A stretch of 45,310 nucleotides of DNA. Source: Pirellula sp. Lineage in GTDB: Bacteria > Planctomycetota > Planctomycetia > Pirellulales > Pirellulaceae. The stretch is from the NCBI GenBank assembly GCA_021736575.1, contig JAIPFP010000018.1, positions 1 to 45,310 on the forward strand. The letters are read 5' to 3'. Of the stretch, positions 42,914 to 45,310 are shown piece by piece (position 1 is the stretch's first letter; each line of letters starts with the position of its first letter). The notes under the pieces were generated by a model. That model had not been told where the DNA came from. It ran no database searches and saw nothing but the letters and a program-made list of their open reading frames with translations. The position numbers were made by a program, and so were the translations under genes.

Positions 42914-45310
42914 AAAAAAACTCGTTGGTTAGCAGCAGCGAGCGGCAAACGCGGATCCATTGTTCGACGGACGAGTTCATGCTCGATAGACTCGGCGTTT
43001 GACTATTAGACTCTGGTGCGGTTGATGCAGGAATTGAACCTTGGGCCAAAACCTGTGCAAGCGAGTTGCACTCGGATTGCTTCGGAAGGCGTCCCAGCAA
43101 GGATTTGGTAGCAATCGCAAATCTTTCGGCATCGTTTTGAGTCATCGCATGCAATTTGGATGCAAACTGCTTTCCGATCTCCAGTGGCAACGGATTATTC
43201 ATGAGGAATAACGCTTGGTGTGGAACGATGGTATTGGATCTGCGGTCCACTGAGACACCCGGTTCAACGTAGTCAAAGGTCGTCAAGTAGTCCGACATTG
43301 CCGCTCGATTTACATCGAGATAGATGGTTCGTCGCATGTTGCCGATGCTTTGCGCACCCTCGATGTGTGGGTTGGTAGGAACGGACATGTTCTGCGATTC
43401 CCCGCCGAGATTAAGACTGAGCAGGTCACCGATCGATAGCAACGAGTCTCGCAAAACCTCAGCTTCCATTCGGTGTTTGTTTTGCCTCCAAAGCCATTTA
43501 TTGTCAGGATCCTTGGCTTCCGCTAACGGGTCCCGATGGGAGCTCAATCGATAGACGGCAGATAAAACGATTTCGCGATGAAGCCACTTGAGAGACCAAT
43601 CGTGAGCGACGAAGTCGTCGGCCAACGAATCCAGCAATTCGGGATGGGATGGTTGCTCGCCACGAAATCCAAAATTGGAAGCTGTTGAAACCAATCCTTG
43701 GCCGAAGTGGCCTTGCCAAATGCGATTCACGATCACACGTGCGGTCAATGGGTTCGAATTGTCTGAAATCCAATTCGCGAGTTCCAATCGCCCGGAAACG
43801 CCTTCGGGAATCTTCAAATCGGGAGCATCTGCCCCTTCGCGAAAGACTCTAGGAACGGTTCTAGCCAATGGTGTCCCTGCCGTCTGCAAATGATTTCCGC
43901 GAACGTTGACAGCCACCAATCGAACCTCCCCCTCTTGGACGGCCATCGCGCGTGCCGCAATCGGCTTGGCTTTCTCCATATCCGCAACTTTGGTTTTGAG
44001 AGCCGAGAAACTCGCTTTCTCCGACTCCGTGAGCGTTTCCTCAAACTTATCCGGAGCGAGAAAAGACTCGCTTGCGTCGAATAGCTGTTTGTGGATTTTT
44101 AGCGTCTCTTTCGATTGAATCTTCCCCTCATTCGTTCTCGGTGCATCGAGAATTTCCACGAAGGCCTGGTTGAGCAGTGCGCCGTAAAGACCAATCAGTT
44201 CCAGCTTCGTTTTTGGAGCTGGAAAAGCGATAACTCTTGAATTCCATACCTTTGTTTTGGCAACATCCGTTGCAAGTTCACGCCACAGAGTATCCGATTC
44301 GCTGGCAAAAGACTCAGGCGGAGTTGCATGGAGTTTCCGCCAAAGAGCGAAAACATCATCGTCCTTTTTTGTCGCTGACTCACTCTGCAGAATCGTCAGC
44401 CACTTGCCGATCGATGCGTTGCTCTGAGAAAATTCCGGTTTGGAAACGACTTCGGAATCTTGTAGGTGCATGGCTGCCAACAGCAGATGCAACTGCTTGG
44501 TAAACGAGCGTTCTTGAAAGCGACGTTGGGTCGTGTTGAGTTCGGCTTTCGATTGGTCGAGAGCTTGTTGGTACACAGCGATCTTCTTGGCTTGCGCTTC
44601 GTCCGGCAGCGCTCGCTCGTTCCACTGCGACACAAAATTGAGATGCTCCATCGACTTGGTGCTATGCATGATCCCAGCCAATGAGTAGTAGTCGCTGGCG
44701 AGGATCGGGTCGAACTTGTGGTCGTGACATCGAGCGCAACCAAGAGTCAAACCTAAGAACACCTTGCCGACCGTATCAATTTGTTCGTCGACCAAGTCCG
44801 CAACCAACTTTGGCTTGTCTTGCTCTGCAAGCATCTTTGGGCCAATCACCAGAAAGCCAGTTGCCGTTATCAGTCTGCGTTGCTCTTCTTCGCTGGAACT
44901 GTTGGATGCAGAAAGTAGGTCGCCAGCAAGTTGCTCCCTAATAAATTGATCGTAGGGCACATCTCGGTTAAACGCTTCGACTACGTAGTCACGGTAACGC
45001 CAAGCGACTGGATAACGGTGATTTTCATCCGCTCCGTTTGAGTCCGAGTAACGAGCCAAGTCAAGCCAATAACGGCCCCACCGTTGTCCGTAAGTAGATG
45101 ACGCCAACAATTGATCGACAACCCGTTCGAAGGCATCCTCGGCTCGATTGTTAACGAACGCGTCGACCTCTTCCCCAGTCGGAGGAATGCCGATAAGATC
45201 GATGTAAACTCTTCGAAGCCATGTCGATCGGTCGGCTTCCGGAACGGGTTGCAATCCGTTCGCGACGTGCTTTTCCCCAAGGAATGCATCGATCGACTTG
45301 CGACACCATT
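42903..45310 (-). CDS. DUF1549/DUF1553 (PSCyt2-PSD1) domain protein, 5'-truncated by the window
   Basis: The reading frame is open to the right edge and begins with [19 protein letters not shown], so the true start and any cytochrome c-like PSCyt1 domain lie outside the window. Visible are a DUF1549 domain ([52 protein letters not shown], with a CxxCH heme-like motif) and the C-terminal DUF1553 domain ([52 protein letters not shown]). These proteins are exported and pair with DUF1501 genes. A TTG at 45254 would give only a fragment of the real protein. The role is unknown. Confidence 0.93.
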   Translation of the reverse strand, partial: WCRKSIDAFLGEKHVANGLQPVPEADRSTWLRRVYIDLIGIPPTGEEVDAFVNNRAEDAFERVVDQLLASSTYGQRWGRYWLDLARYSDSNGADENHRYPVAWRYRDYVVEAFNRDVPYDQFIREQLAGDLLSASNSSSEEEQRRLITATGFLVIGPKMLAEQDKPKLVADLVDEQIDTVGKVFLGLTLGCARCHDHKFDPILASDYYSLAGIMHSTKSMEHLNFVSQWNERALPDEAQAKKIAVYQQALDQSKAELNTTQRRFQERSFTKQLHLLLAAMHLQDSEVVSKPEFSQSNASIGKWLTILQSESATKKDDDVFALWRKLHATPPESFASESDTLWRELATDVAKTKVWNSRVIAFPAPKTKLELIGLYGALLNQAFVEILDAPRTNEGKIQSKETLKIHKQLFDASESFLAPDKFEETLTESEKASFSALKTKVADMEKAKPIAARAMAVQEGEVRLVAVNVRGNHLQTAGTPLARTVPRVFREGADAPDLKIPEGVSGRLELANWISDNSNPLTARVIVNRIWQGHFGQGLVSTASNFGFRGEQPSHPELLDSLADDFVAHDWSLKWLHREIVLSAVYRLSSHRDPLAEAKDPDNKWLWRQNKHRMEAEVLRDSLLSIGDLLSLNLGGESQNMSVPTNPHIEGAQSIGNMRRTIYLDVNRAAMSDYLTTFDYVEPGVSVDRRSNTIVPHQALFLMNNPLPLEIGKQFASKLHAMTQNDAERFAIATKSLLGRLPKQSECNSLAQVLAQGSIPASTAPESNSQTPSLSSMNSSVEQWIRVCRSLLLTNEFFYVE

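Overview
The window looks like chromosomal DNA from a member of the Planctomycetota, probably a Pirellulaceae-like bacterium (inference). The markers are a DUF1501 gene coupled to a DUF1549/DUF1553 (planctomycete cytochrome family) gene, a BBP7 beta-barrel protein, a giant DUF11/SdrD-like surface protein with an LEPR-XLL-like N-terminus and an SKRxFLAS-type C-terminus, large alanine/glycine-rich secreted proteins, and an L28 protein with two CxxC pairs. No phage, transposase, CRISPR, tRNA or rRNA was recognised.

Layout. 1-778 is non-coding: a 90-bp tandem repeat whose units are almost entirely hairpins, then smaller hairpin repeats. 779-4329 holds a reverse-strand alpha-glucan phosphorylase divergent from a short acyl-CoA dehydrogenase-like gene. 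4343-6930 is a glycine-cleavage unit (gcvT, gcvH, lipoate/octanoyl transferase) with a recognisable promoter and no gcvP. 7098-10251 pairs an FHA protein with a secreted alpha/beta-hydrolase-fold protein that has lost its nucleophile serine. 10453-15334 carries a carotenoid-type desaturase, a glutathione peroxidase, rhamnulokinase (reverse), a hemolysin III-family membrane protein and a NUDIX hydrolase.

15522-30513 is a cell-envelope region: a 1410-residue VWA/STN/DUF2135-like protein with Gly-Met repeats, a DUF11-type secreted protein, a secreted protein with QQYPASY repeats, a BBP7 outer-membrane barrel and a giant DUF11/SdrD surface protein. A small Trm112-family gene sits among them.

30541-33850 has cysC coupled to an SGNH-fold gene, an apparently frameshifted small membrane-protein gene, and the reverse operon rpmB-gatC-acetyltransferase. 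34071-41254 is a dense forward block: DacZ-like diadenylate cyclase, a degenerate SDR, polA, coaE, a histone-deacetylase-family gene and purU, with several 4-base overlaps. A strong nested palindrome separates it from the reverse pair DUF1549/DUF1553 then DUF1501, the first of which runs off the right edge.

Most genes are housekeeping or typical planctomycete envelope genes. The most unusual signals are the structured 90-bp repeat array whose copy differences spare the stems, the 11-G tract inside the catalytic motif of the lipoate enzyme, two enzyme folds with missing catalytic residues (hydrolase and SDR), the probable frameshift at about 32205, and the nested palindrome at 41393-41439.
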